A stretch of DNA of 64,000 bases from Flagellimonas zhangzhouensis (GTDB taxonomy: Bacteria; Bacteroidota; Bacteroidia; Flavobacteriales; Flavobacteriaceae), in contig NZ_FNKI01000002.1 of assembly GCF_900102925.1 (NCBI RefSeq), positions 930,001-994,000 on the forward strand, written 5' to 3'. The position numbers and the translations under genes are program-made. This document shows, one piece after another, positions 16,906-25,508 of this stretch (the first letter of the stretch is position 1; every line of letters starts with the position of its first letter). Below the pieces are notes generated by a model. That model did not search any database and was not told where the DNA came from. It was given only the letters and a program-made list of their open reading frames with translations.

Positions 16906-17005
16906 AATGCCCGCCTACGGCTGGCAGGCAGTCGAGAACTAATGACATTTTGCTACTCTTTCGGCTTCCTTCGACTCCGCTCAGGAACCGCCGCTCGAAC
17001 AGGCA
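16906..17005. repeat. Dispersed intergenic repeat, copy C (composite)
   Basis: This holds an imperfect inverted repeat, TGCCCGCC-TACGGC-TGGCAGGCA, then GCAGTCGAGAACTAATGACA. Next comes the 23-base block at 16965-16987, identical to copy A at 7323-7345, and then GAACCGCCGCTCGAACAGGC. It fills the whole gap between the terminator and the lipoprotein gene stop. Confidence 0.75.
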
Positions 17006-17008
17006 ATC

Positions 17009-18193
17009 TTAATTAAATTGATATTGTGAGACGATGCTCTTAAGTCTATTTTTTAAGTCTGTTCCTGCATCGTAAACCATTTGTTCGTTTGATGGAAAGG
17101 GCACTTCCCTTGCATCCAAATACAATAAAAGGTCGTTCTCCAATGCTCTTTTATCCCCTTGATAGTTGGCAAAGATGTGTTCGAACACAAAATTGCTGGA
17201 TAAAGGGTAGGAGTTGATTTCTTGTTTGGTCCTTAAATCGGTAAAACTCACCTTAGCACCAATCTGTGCAGTTTTGGTTTGTGTAAACTGATAGAATTTG
17301 GCTTGAACCGTTCTCATTTTGTCCACTTTAATATTGTTGCCCAAACTATCTTTTACGGCATTGCCATTGGCATCCAACAGGTATTCCCAACCATCTTTCA
17401 CCTGTCTTTCTTTAATGATTTGGGTTTCGTTGATACGTTCTGGTGAAATGTTGATTTCCATAAAATCCACATTCATTGCGTAATCATAATCAACATTGGC
17501 TAACGGATTGGTGTGGTATTGCAACCAAAAATTGTCAATTCCAAAGGCATTGAAATCCAAAAGTTCCGATTCCAAACGCTCAGGGATAATTTGTTGGGTC
17601 TGGTTGGCAATATCAACACGCACAAACTCCAAACCTTTATTATAGGCCTCATCCATTTTGGCTACGGTTTCACGGTAACCAGGATTGATTTCCTGCAAAT
17701 ATTTCAAATCCTCATAAGCTGTGCGGTAGTCGGTTTTGTATTTAGCTGAAGCCAAAAGATTCAATGCGTTGCCATACAAATGCTCGGACAGGTCGTCCTT
17801 GGTGTTCAAAATTTTGTTGTCGTAGTTCACAAAATTGAAATTGGCATTTCTACCTTCTTCAACAATATATAGTGGAAGCAAAGGCTTAATGCGCTCTTGG
17901 GTTTGCTTTAATTGCTGATATTTATTGTAAATGGTTTCCAGATTTGCTGGATTCCCATCATTTTGAAGAAAAGCGATTTGCTGTTGCTCACGTTCGGTGT
18001 TCTTGGCAAAGGCCTCTTCCAAAAGGTAGATGTATTCCTGATTCCCTTTTTTGGTCTTGTTATCGGCCAAATTCTTAATGGCCTTGTTCATGGCCGAGGC
18101 ATAGTTGCCCGTGTTAATGGCCTCTTGGGTTTTCTTAACGCCACCACAGGCGCCAAGTATCACAATTGCGGTTAAGAGTAGAAGTTTTTTCAT
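17009..18193 (-). CDS. Hypothetical lipoprotein with helical repeats
   Basis: A 394-aa lipoprotein of unknown function. The ATG at 18193 starts MKKLLLLTAIVILGACGG with a lipobox Cys at residue 16; a longer in-frame start at 18241 would disrupt the signal peptide. Residues about 20-215 are alpha-helical with TPR-like features (AMNKAIKNLADNKTK, YRTAYEDLKYLQEINPGYRE). The C-terminal half is beta-rich and mentions no catalytic motif. It is probably in the periplasm or attached to the outer membrane. It is a single gene divergent from glyA, ending just before a repeat element. Confidence 0.75.
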   Translation of the reverse strand: MKKLLLLTAIVILGACGGVKKTQEAINTGNYASAMNKAIKNLADNKTKKGNQEYIYLLEEAFAKNTEREQQQIAFLQNDGNPANLETIYNKYQQLKQTQERIKPLLPLYIVEEGRNANFNFVNYDNKILNTKDDLSEHLYGNALNLLASAKYKTDYRTAYEDLKYLQEINPGYRETVAKMDEAYNKGLEFVRVDIANQTQQIIPERLESELLDFNAFGIDNFWLQYHTNPLANVDYDYAMNVDFMEINISPERINETQIIKERQVKDGWEYLLDANGNAVKDSLGNNIKVDKMRTVQAKFYQFTQTKTAQIGAKVSFTDLRTKQEINSYPLSSNFVFEHIFANYQGDKRALENDLLLYLDAREVPFPSNEQMVYDAGTDLKNRLKSIVSQYQFN

Positions 18194-18440
18194 AACGGTC
18201 AATTTTATGGTTCGATTTGTGGAATTCAATAGCTGTGCCAAATTTTCCTATCCTATAAACGAAAAAAGACAATTGGTAGTATATAATGGATGAAAAGCCT
18301 TGATTTATGGGTGTTTAAAAAGTTTTTAATCAATCACATAATTGTTAATTTCTGTTTGATAAAATTGGGCTTGAATCAAAAATTTATTGCATTAAATCCC
18401 CTTTGTATTTGTAATTTTACCGCTCATTAAACAAAAAGGA

Positions 18441-19715
18441 ATGCAACGAGACCACAAGATTTTTGAACTGATAGCGGAGGAGAAAGAAAGACAGATTGAA
18501 GGTATTGAACTGATAGCTTCGGAAAACTTTACCAGTCCGCAGGTAATGGAAGCCGCAGGCTCTGTTTTGACCAATAAATATGCGGAGGGATATCCTGGAA
18601 AACGCTATTATGGTGGTTGTGAAGTTGTAGATCAAGTGGAGCAGTTGGCCATTGATCGTGCCAAGGAACTTTTTGGTGCCGAATATGCCAACGTGCAGCC
18701 TCACTCAGGTTCCCAAGCCAATGCATCGGTGTACCATGCTTGTTTGCAACCTGGAGATACCATTTTAGGTTTTGATCTATCTCATGGAGGACACTTGACA
18801 CACGGTTCTCCCGTGAACTTTTCTGGAAAACTCTACAATCCTGTTTTTTATGGGGTAGAAGAGGAGACTGGTATGTTGAACTACGATAAAATCCAAGAGA
18901 TTGCCGAAAAGGAACAACCAAAATTGATCATTGCGGGTGCTTCTGCATATTCACGTGATATGGATTTTAAACGTTTCCGTGAAATCGCAGACAGTGTAGG
19001 AGCTTTATTGGTAGCCGATATTTCTCACCCTGCAGGTTTAATTGCCAAGGGTATTTTGAGCGATCCAATTCCACATTGCCATATTGTAACCACAACGACC
19101 CACAAAACATTGAGAGGTCCTCGTGGAGGTCTTATTTTGATGGGGAAAGACTTTGAAAATCCTTTTGGCATCAAATTGAAGAACGGAAACTTGAGAAAAA
19201 TGTCCGCTTTGTTGGATTTGGCTGTTTTCCCAGGAAACCAAGGAGGTCCGTTGGAGCATATCATCGCAGCCAAAGCTGTGGCTTTTGGTGAAGCACTTTC
19301 TGATGATTACTTGCATTATATGATCCAAGTGAAGAAAAATGCCGAGGCCATGGCCAAAGCATTTATGGCTTTGGATTACAAAGTAATTTCTGGTGGAACC
19401 GATAACCACATGATGTTGATCGATCTTAGAAATAAGGACATCACAGGTAAAGATGCAGAAAAAGCATTGGAACTTGCAGCTATCACGGCCAACAAGAATA
19501 TGGTTCCTTTTGATGATAAATCACCGTTTATTACATCAGGTATTCGTTTTGGAACTTCTGCCATCACCACTAGAGGTCTTAAAGAAGCTGACATGGAAAC
19601 CATTGTTGGGTTTATCGACGAGGTGATCAAAGATGCTGAGAACGAGGAAAAAATTGCCGAGATAAAACAAAAGGTCAACGATTTAATGAAATCGCGACCT
19701 TTGTTCAGTGCTTAG
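18441..19715 (+). CDS. glyA: Serine hydroxymethyltransferase
   Basis: PLP enzyme (424 aa) that interconverts serine and glycine with tetrahydrofolate and supplies one-carbon units. It shows [36 protein letters not shown], the substrate loop [15 protein letters not shown] and the PLP lysine motif [15 protein letters not shown] (Lys about residue 231). The start gives the standard N-terminus. A box TAATTTTA at 18412-18419 with TTG at 18387-18389 is a candidate promoter (22-nt spacer). I looked for a glycine riboswitch in the 247-nt upstream gap and saw none. Confidence 0.98.
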   Translation: MQRDHKIFELIAEEKERQIEGIELIASENFTSPQVMEAAGSVLTNKYAEGYPGKRYYGGCEVVDQVEQLAIDRAKELFGAEYANVQPHSGSQANASVYHACLQPGDTILGFDLSHGGHLTHGSPVNFSGKLYNPVFYGVEEETGMLNYDKIQEIAEKEQPKLIIAGASAYSRDMDFKRFREIADSVGALLVADISHPAGLIAKGILSDPIPHCHIVTTTTHKTLRGPRGGLILMGKDFENPFGIKLKNGNLRKMSALLDLAVFPGNQGGPLEHIIAAKAVAFGEALSDDYLHYMIQVKKNAEAMAKAFMALDYKVISGGTDNHMMLIDLRNKDITGKDAEKALELAAITANKNMVPFDDKSPFITSGIRFGTSAITTRGLKEADMETIVGFIDEVIKDAENEEKIAEIKQKVNDLMKSRPLFSA

Positions 19716-19735
19716 TATTGCTTTTGGCTATATTT

Positions 19736-20392
19736 TTATTCAAATAGGAATAAATCCTCTTGATATAATTTTTTCTTGCGAAGTGAATAGATCATGGCTT
19801 GGTGTTGGTGCTCATAATCATAATAAAGGCCCCAATAATCAAAATACCCTGATTTATTCTTCTTGAGTTGGTTGCCTGCAATGGGCATATCATCCTCAAA
19901 AACAGGTACGAAAATCTCATATGGCATTTCGGTCAGACCTTTGGTGAAATACACATAATGCTGTCCAATTACTGAGATTATTTTACCCATTTGCTTTGCT
20001 ATACTCCTTTCGTACAGTCTGGAAACAATTACCGTGGTTTCCTCGAAGTGCAATGAAAGTTCGGAGATGTCGAACTTAATGCCATTTTTCGCATTGAGTT
20101 CCCGAAGAGATTTATCTAGATTACAAGCTATACTATTATCTTTTGGGATAGCAACTTCTACCCAATCACCGTTGTTAAAATGGCGCAAACAATCTAATAG
20201 CTGAAAGTTCAAGTGGATATAAATAACCATATCCACCTTATTGCTTAATGCATCGTATTTGCAATTTAATCGTACAGTACCAAAAAAATCACGTTCCAGT
20301 CTATTGATAAATTCGTCCAATCCGATGGCCGCCTCAAAGGTCTTTGGAGTGGTAAATCCCAGCTTGCTATTTTTTTTGTTGAAAGAAGACAT
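19736..20392 (-). CDS. Hypothetical protein
   Basis: A 218-aa protein that I do not recognise. The ATG at 20392 (MSSFNKKNSKLGFTTPKTFE) is preferred to an in-frame upstream start at 20464, which would add a hydrophobic-basic stretch unlike a signal. It is rich in charged and aromatic residues, has no signal peptide or membrane helix, and ends with YDYEHQHQAMIYSLRKKKLY. It converges on glyA with a 20-nt gap and no obvious terminator between them. It is probably cytoplasmic and specific to flavobacteria. Confidence 0.65.
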   Translation of the reverse strand: MSSFNKKNSKLGFTTPKTFEAAIGLDEFINRLERDFFGTVRLNCKYDALSNKVDMVIYIHLNFQLLDCLRHFNNGDWVEVAIPKDNSIACNLDKSLRELNAKNGIKFDISELSLHFEETTVIVSRLYERSIAKQMGKIISVIGQHYVYFTKGLTEMPYEIFVPVFEDDMPIAGNQLKKNKSGYFDYWGLYYDYEHQHQAMIYSLRKKKLYQEDLFLFE

Positions 20393-20570
20393 GTGTGAGA
20401 TAAATAGTAATTTTCTTTTCACACATAAAATTAAAACGAATCTTTTTTTTGGGATTGCAGGCAATCCTTAAAAATTCTGGGGTTTTTTAGTAGTTTGTAA
20501 GGTTTTTAGTAAGAATAGGCGTAAAACCTACTATTAAAATCGAATTTCGCCTCTTTCCTTGTGATTGGAT

Positions 20571-21239
20571 TTAAATAAAACCGCGGTTTTTTGCAGCAAT
20601 GATCAAGGCCATATCATTCTCATTTTCGGTGCCAAAAAGCGATTTTAAAGCCCTTTTTCTATTCTCGATAGATGACGCAGAAAGACGAATGAATTTTTCC
20701 AAATCTTTGTTTTTGGTTCCTTTGGAAAGATGATAAAGAATTTGTTTGTCTTTTTCGTCGATTTCCAAATCGTTGGCCATCTTTTTTCTAATGGCGCCCA
20801 ATGCTTTTGAGGAGTAGTAAGGTGGTGTGGTGATCATGGTTCTCACCGCATCTTCCAAGGTTTTTGGATCTATATCCGTTTTAACCAAATATCCATCTGG
20901 GTCAACTGATTTTAAGATACTGTTGATCCTAAAGTTGTCGCTAAAGGACGACATAAAGGCAATTTTGGTTTCGGGGACAATTTTTCGGGCCAGAATGCCT
21001 AAATCTTCCCCAGTATAGGGCTGGTCTTCGTTTGGATCGAATAACTGCACATCCAAAAACAAAATGTCATAATTAAAGGAGTTGGCAGATTCTTCAATCA
21101 ATTTTTTACCATCATCATAAGAGTTGGCTGTATCCACAATAATATTGTACCCCTCAATTTTCAGACTCTCCAAAATAAATTTATAACCGAGCATGGTAAT
21201 TTCATGATCATCAATGGCTAAAATTCTAAGTGTATCCAT
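20571..21239 (-). CDS. Response regulator, LuxR/NarL-type
   Basis: A 222-aa two-component regulator. The receiver domain (about 1-130) has the acidic pair in LAIDDHEI, the phospho-acceptor Asp in YDILFLDVQ (about residue 61), and Lys in GYLVKTD. The loop after the Asp is longer than usual (FDPNEDQPYTG). The C-terminal part (about 160-220) is a LuxR-like HTH with SASSIENRKRALKSLFG. It lies 29 nt downstream of the TPR histidine kinase gene on the same strand, so the two form a kinase-regulator pair. Confidence 0.9.
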   Translation of the reverse strand: MDTLRILAIDDHEITMLGYKFILESLKIEGYNIIVDTANSYDDGKKLIEESANSFNYDILFLDVQLFDPNEDQPYTGEDLGILARKIVPETKIAFMSSFSDNFRINSILKSVDPDGYLVKTDIDPKTLEDAVRTMITTPPYYSSKALGAIRKKMANDLEIDEKDKQILYHLSKGTKNKDLEKFIRLSASSIENRKRALKSLFGTENENDMALIIAAKNRGFI

Positions 21240-21268
21240 GATTTGAGTAATGTTATTATAAGTAAGAA

Positions 21269-23347
21269 TTAGGCATTTATAGGTTCTTTGCTTTCTGAAA
21301 CATTGGAGTTGACAAATTGGGTAGGAATCAAAATTGAAATTGAGGTTCCTTTGCCTTTTTCACTGTCAATATCCAATTTACCTTTCAGTTTTTTGGTTCT
21401 GGAAATAATGTTTCGAATACCAATTCCTTTGCGGCCTCGGTTCACATCAAATCCAACTCCATCGTCGGCAATGGTTAACTTTAAATCGTCTCCAATGGCC
21501 AAAAATGTAATTGAAACATGTTTGCTCTTCGCATGTTTTACACAATTTTTCAATGCTTCTTGGATTACCCGATAGGCATTAATTTTAATGTCGCCCAGCA
21601 AACGGTCCCATGGTACTTTTTTGTCGTACGAAAAGGAACATTTCATACCAGAAGACTTTTCAACATCGTCTATCATATCCTCCAAAGACACGATAAAATT
21701 ATGAAATTTTTCGTAGGAAGAATTGTTCAACTCGTGCGAAATTGTCCGTACTTCCTCTTCCACGCCGCGTAATTTTTCGATCAATTCGGCACGTTGGTCT
21801 ATGGATGCTTCATCGGTGCGCCCGTTCAAACCGCCCAATATGAGGCGAATACCGAGCATTTCACCCAAAATACCATCGTGCAATTCTTCCGAAATGCGTT
21901 TTTGCTCCAATTGTCTGCCTTCCTCAAACTTTCCTTGTTGTGAAAGCAGCAAATTATAAATTTCTTGGTTGGAGGCCTGTTGTATTTGCCTGTTGCGCAA
22001 ACGGTTGTTATTTATGTAAAGGGCGACGATTACGGTAAAGGTCAATCCAAAAACAACCAAGCCCGAAACAGCACTTGCCCAAGCTTCTGTTTCTTCGGTA
22101 AGTGCTTGGTTGGCCTCGATTACCTGATCGGTTTCGAAGCTTATTCGTGCAAATTTATTCCGTTTTGTACGCTCTTCTTCATTGATCAACGCATCCAGTG
22201 CATAATATTCATTGGCGTAGGCTGCAGCATGGGCCGTATCTAAATTGGTCAATAATTTTAATGCTTCCAATGATCTTTCATTGTTAAACGTTTCCAAGGC
22301 AATGGCTTTCGATTCTTTTGCAACTTCAATAGCTTTGGCCGTATCTCCTTTGGCGGCCAAAACTTCGGCATAAAACTGATGGATACGAGCTAAATCCTGG
22401 TGATCATCTCGTTCTTTATTAACCGAATAAGCCTCTTGTAACAAAGCTTCTGCTCCATCAACATTGTTATCCAATTTTAAAATGGAATACGCTAAACTGC
22501 CCAAAGCCTTTTCATAGGTGGCCTTATTGCTTGAATCTTTGTTTTTTATAATTTCTTCAAATAAAATTTTAGCTTGGGCGTAATCTTTTTCATTAAAATA
22601 CACACTGGCTATATTATGCCTATTTTGCCAAATTATTTTTGATTTGTTATCGCCGTCATATTTATTTAGGTAATCTTGAGCTATTTGGTAAGCTTCCAGC
22701 GATTTTTGACTATTACCCAATCCTTTGGCTAGAACCCCCATTAAGCTATAAGAATTGTATAATCTTAAGTTGTCCTCTAGGTCATCAAATATTTTTATTG
22801 CTTCAGTTACATTGATTTCGGCCCCTAAATAATCTTGATAGGAGTCCTGCATTCGACCCATTCCATACAGCATTCGCGCCCTTAAAGAGCTAGACGTGGA
22901 ATCGATGGGCATTTGTTCAAAATGGGTTAGGGCTTTTTGATAATTGAAATAGGCGCTATCCATAACGCCGTAGCGTTCTAGGAAAGTGGCCAAATCCCAA
23001 TTTGAGTAACCTGAATATTCTGGAATTTTAGCTCTTTCGGCCAAGTCTGCTATGCGGGCGTTACTTCGTCTAAAATTTGAGGAATCTTTAAATTGGAAAT
23101 ATATCAATGAAACTTCAGAGAGGCCTTTTAATTTTAGAGTGTCGTTTGTTAAGGTATTTGCCGTTGATTCCGCTTCAATTAAATAGGCTTTCCGATCTTC
23201 AAGTGACAATTCTTTGGCTTTTTTGGCAATTTTTATCAAAGCTTGAATGGAATCAACCTTAGAATCCGCAACAACTGCTTCAGTTTTTTCTGGTTTGGAA
23301 CAGGCCCAAAAACAGCATAGAATAAGTATGTAAATTCCTTTTTTCAA
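21269..23347 (-). CDS. TPR-containing sensor histidine kinase (HisKA_3)
   Basis: A 692-aa membrane kinase. It opens with a lipoprotein-like signal (ILILCCFWACSKP). Tetratricopeptide repeats then fill about residues 30-400, for example LGSLAYSILKLDNNVDGAEA. A transmembrane helix lies at about 425-447 (VSGLVVFGLTFTVIVALYI). The cytoplasmic part has HisKA_3 with the phospho-His in ISEELHDGILGEMLGIRL and an HATPase domain with N-box AYRVIQEALKNCVKHAKS and G-box DDGVGFD. Translation starts at TTG 23347: the preceding in-frame codon is a stop and no ATG is available before the signal. It pairs with the regulator at 20571-21239. Confidence 0.92.
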   Translation of the reverse strand: MKKGIYILILCCFWACSKPEKTEAVVADSKVDSIQALIKIAKKAKELSLEDRKAYLIEAESTANTLTNDTLKLKGLSEVSLIYFQFKDSSNFRRSNARIADLAERAKIPEYSGYSNWDLATFLERYGVMDSAYFNYQKALTHFEQMPIDSTSSSLRARMLYGMGRMQDSYQDYLGAEINVTEAIKIFDDLEDNLRLYNSYSLMGVLAKGLGNSQKSLEAYQIAQDYLNKYDGDNKSKIIWQNRHNIASVYFNEKDYAQAKILFEEIIKNKDSSNKATYEKALGSLAYSILKLDNNVDGAEALLQEAYSVNKERDDHQDLARIHQFYAEVLAAKGDTAKAIEVAKESKAIALETFNNERSLEALKLLTNLDTAHAAAYANEYYALDALINEEERTKRNKFARISFETDQVIEANQALTEETEAWASAVSGLVVFGLTFTVIVALYINNNRLRNRQIQQASNQEIYNLLLSQQGKFEEGRQLEQKRISEELHDGILGEMLGIRLILGGLNGRTDEASIDQRAELIEKLRGVEEEVRTISHELNNSSYEKFHNFIVSLEDMIDDVEKSSGMKCSFSYDKKVPWDRLLGDIKINAYRVIQEALKNCVKHAKSKHVSITFLAIGDDLKLTIADDGVGFDVNRGRKGIGIRNIISRTKKLKGKLDIDSEKGKGTSISILIPTQFVNSNVSESKEPINA

Positions 23348-23378
23348 TTAAGCTTTTCTTGTTTTTTATCCAAAGTAA

Positions 23379-23411
23379 CAAAAAAGCCCCAAAACTTATA
23401 GGTTTGGGGCT
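23379..23411 (-). terminator. Terminator downstream of small genes
   Basis: Hairpin arms AGCCCCAAA and TTTGGGGCT (23385-23411), with a minus-strand T-run after it, lie between the small membrane-protein gene and the histidine kinase. It isolates the kinase operon from the upstream small genes, or attenuates read-through into it. Confidence 0.85.
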
Positions 23412-23432
23412 GTGTTCTGTAAGGTTGTGTTT

Positions 23433-23681
23433 TTAAAGTTGCCGAGTGTCACTTGCGCTTTGTTGTAAACGCAACAAGCTATTTTTTATACTTCGGACTT
23501 TGATTTGATTTTCAATAGTGTGATTCTTTATGCCTTCCAGTAAACTCAATTTGAGATTGTCATTAGTTGATTCAATATTGGTCTCATCTTTTAAATTAAA
23601 AAGAAGTACCAAAATAACTAAAAAGGGCAAAAAAGATTTCAAATGTGTTTTACTTGGATTAATTCTCACTACCACGTCCAT
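23433..23681 (-). CDS. Small membrane protein, unknown
   Basis: An 82-aa protein beginning MDVVVRINPSKTHLKS, with one hydrophobic segment SFLPFLVILVLLF (about 16-28) and a charged C-terminal half that could form a helix. An in-frame ATG at 23711 is possible, but its extra residues come from the Asp-rich end of the preceding gene and look spurious. It overlaps the small lipoprotein gene by 23 nt in another frame, so translational coupling is likely. No known family recognised; a real gene is plausible but not certain. Confidence 0.5.
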   Translation of the reverse strand: MDVVVRINPSKTHLKSFLPFLVILVLLFNLKDETNIESTNDNLKLSLLEGIKNHTIENQIKVRSIKNSLLRLQQSASDTRQL

Positions 23682-23832
23682 CAACTTCCAAATCATCATC
23701 ATCACTGGCATTTTGATCGATGGTCAATTGCTCGAACATTGCTTCAGTGTCCTGTACATCAGTTTCTGCTTCACAAGAGTAGAATCCAACAGTCATAAGG
23801 GCTAGGGCAAGAATGGTAAATACTTTTTTCAT
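23659..23832 (-). CDS. Small lipoprotein (57 aa), unknown
   Basis: A short gene found by translating the minus strand from the ATG at 23832. The signal peptide MKKVFTILALALMTVGFYSC ends in a lipobox Cys at residue 20. The mature part is only about 37 residues, strongly acidic, and includes DDDDLEVDGRGSEN. It lies between the LytTR gene and the kinase operon and is followed by an overlapping small membrane-protein gene and a terminator. It could act as a secreted signal or sensor ligand for the neighbouring TPR kinase; this is speculation. Confidence 0.65.
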   Translation of the reverse strand: MKKVFTILALALMTVGFYSCEAETDVQDTEAMFEQLTIDQNASDDDDLEVDGRGSEN

Positions 23833-23970
23833 AATAGTAGTTTTAGGGTGTTATTATTTGGTTTATGCAGCTAAAGTATATAGCCACTAAAAGGTGCAAC
23901 AGCCTAGAAAAAAGTCTTTAGTATTCGTATGGATTCTGCAAGAATTTTGCGGTAATCTGATAGAATTCTG

Positions 23971-24705
23971 CTAATTAACCGCTCTTACTGCGGTTTTGGA
24001 GAGTAAATCCTTGAGCGCATCGATGCGGTCTTTATAGGTTTTGGAGAAGGGGAGTTCTTCTTCTTTTCCGTGGTTTAGGGTACAAATGGATTTTCCGTAA
24101 TTGATTCGGGAAACGTACCTACTATTAAGTATATAACTTTGGTGCACACGGATAAATCCTTCGGGTAATTTCTTCTCGAAAGATTTCAAGGTTTTAAAAG
24201 CACTGATCACACTGCCATCTTTCATAAAGAAATCGGTAGTGTTATTGTCCGACTTTAAATAAAGAATGTTTTTGGTGTCCAAATACCTATAATCATTATA
24301 AGATTTAAGACAAATGGTAGATGGAACATCTTGCTTTGGATGGTTTTTGCGCAAACGGAAAATGGTCTTGCGGATATCGAACTCGTTGTGAGGCAAAATC
24401 CAATAATCGAAAAAGCCGCTTTTAATGGCATTGTAGGCGTAGCTTTTGGTTTTTGCATACCCTATTATAAGGGGTTGCTTTGGTAAATACTGGTTCAATT
24501 CGGTCACCATCTGAAAATATTCCATGCCATTTTCAGACAAGTTGATCAGAACCAAATCTGGATTGTACTTTAAAATGGAATTTAACCCATCATTTGGATT
24601 GGATGCCACACCTGCACACACCAAATCTTCATACTCCTCCAAATACAACTGTAGTTGTAATTTTGAGGTCGCGTTGGAGTCGATGATGTTATAGCTATAA
24701 TCCAT
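23971..24705 (-). CDS. LytTR-domain regulator with degenerate receiver
   Basis: A 244-aa DNA-binding protein. The ATG at 24705 starts MDYSYNIIDSNATSK; a TTG two codons upstream is less likely. The N-terminal half has the fold of a receiver domain, but the phospho-acceptor position reads PDLVLINLSE (Asn instead of Asp) and the conserved Lys motif reads DYWILPH instead of a KP motif. The C-terminal LytTR domain (about 145-240) is intact: YLDTKNILYLKSDNNTTDFF and FIRVHQSYILNSRYV. It has no adjacent LytS-type kinase gene. It probably binds DNA without classical phosphorylation. Confidence 0.88.
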   Translation of the reverse strand: MDYSYNIIDSNATSKLQLQLYLEEYEDLVCAGVASNPNDGLNSILKYNPDLVLINLSENGMEYFQMVTELNQYLPKQPLIIGYAKTKSYAYNAIKSGFFDYWILPHNEFDIRKTIFRLRKNHPKQDVPSTICLKSYNDYRYLDTKNILYLKSDNNTTDFFMKDGSVISAFKTLKSFEKKLPEGFIRVHQSYILNSRYVSRINYGKSICTLNHGKEEELPFSKTYKDRIDALKDLLSKTAVRAVN

Positions 24706-25115
24706 GTGCAATTTGCTGATTGCAAGTTACTAACGCCTCCAAAAAACTCATTGCAGTTTTCCCTTAAAAAAACTGGGGGAATATCCCGAAAACAGTTGAT
24801 TTTCCTACAATTTTTAATAAAAATTCGTTAATGTCTATCAATATCTAAGAAAGAGACTCCGTCTGGTTTTAAAAAATATGCGTACCAATTTACCAGTTGA
24901 GAGGTAGTTCAACTTAGATTTTCCAATTAAGGAATAGACAGGGTTAAAAGGGAAGTTTTCTGCATTTAGTTGGGCTTTTTGATTTTCGGTTGACCTCTAT
25001 ATTAATGGAACCACGGTTAGTATCAAAATAGGAGGGTGACCGTACATCGAATAAGTGGTTATTATTCGATTAAATGCAGTAATTCGGTTAATTAGGCGCT
25101 GTTTAAGCTGTGTGA
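24706..25115. other. Intergenic region, no gene seen
   Basis: About 410 bp upstream of the LytTR gene, beyond the thioesterase stop. No ORF or RNA gene was recognised. It contains one perfect inverted repeat, ATCGAATAA-GTGGTTA-TTATTCGAT (25046-25070), without a T-run, so it is not a typical terminator. Confidence 0.6.
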
Positions 25116-25508
25116 TTATGACATAAATAGCGCTGCTACCTCTTCTGGAACTCTTTTTGGGCGGAAGGTTTTGGCGTCCAATAAACACCAATCCGTGGTG
25201 CCTTTTACCAACAAATCCCCCGTGTTTTTGTTCTTGATTTCCACAACTCGGGTGGAAATAGGCCCCTTGTTTTCTGCGATATAGGTTTCAATTTGGATGG
25301 TATCGCCCAAAACAGCAGATTTTTGGTAAGAAATATTGTGATTGCGCACCACCCAGATCATAGATTGTCTTATGTCTTCGGTGGTAGCTTTATGCCAATG
25401 TTTTTTGCTGATATCCTGAATCCATTCCACATACCTTATATTGTTTACATGGTTGAGTTCGTCCAAATCGGAGGGCGCTACATCAAAGGATTCCGAATAC
25501 GTATGCAT
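25116..25508 (-). CDS. Acyl-CoA/acyl-ACP thioesterase, hotdog fold (4HBT)
   Basis: A 130-aa single hotdog-domain protein, starting MHTYSESFDVAPSDLDELNH. The VAPSDLDELNHVNNIRYVEW stretch carries the 4HBT active-site Asp and the Asn/His region. SAVLGDTIQIETYI and TTDWCLLDAKTFRPKRVPEE match FatA/YbgC-like enzymes. The true acyl substrate is unknown. The ATG overlaps the stop of the glutaminyl cyclase gene by one base, so the two are co-translated although no functional link is evident. Confidence 0.85.
   Translation of the reverse strand: MHTYSESFDVAPSDLDELNHVNNIRYVEWIQDISKKHWHKATTEDIRQSMIWVVRNHNISYQKSAVLGDTIQIETYIAENKGPISTRVVEIKNKNTGDLLVKGTTDWCLLDAKTFRPKRVPEEVAALFMS

Noticed and set aside
18194..18440. 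Glycine riboswitch upstream of glyA
   Set aside because: I saw no conserved aptamer core or expression-platform hairpin in the gap.
19038..19409. Long antisense ORFs within glyA, clpB, pheT and dnaK
   Set aside because: All lie opposite strongly conserved genes, have no recognisable domain and are typical shadow frames.
20500..20529. Inverted repeat AGGTTTT/AAAACCT downstream of the NarL-type regulator gene
   Set aside because: Arms are only 7 bp of low complexity with a 16-nt loop and no clear T-run in either direction, so I do not call it a terminator.
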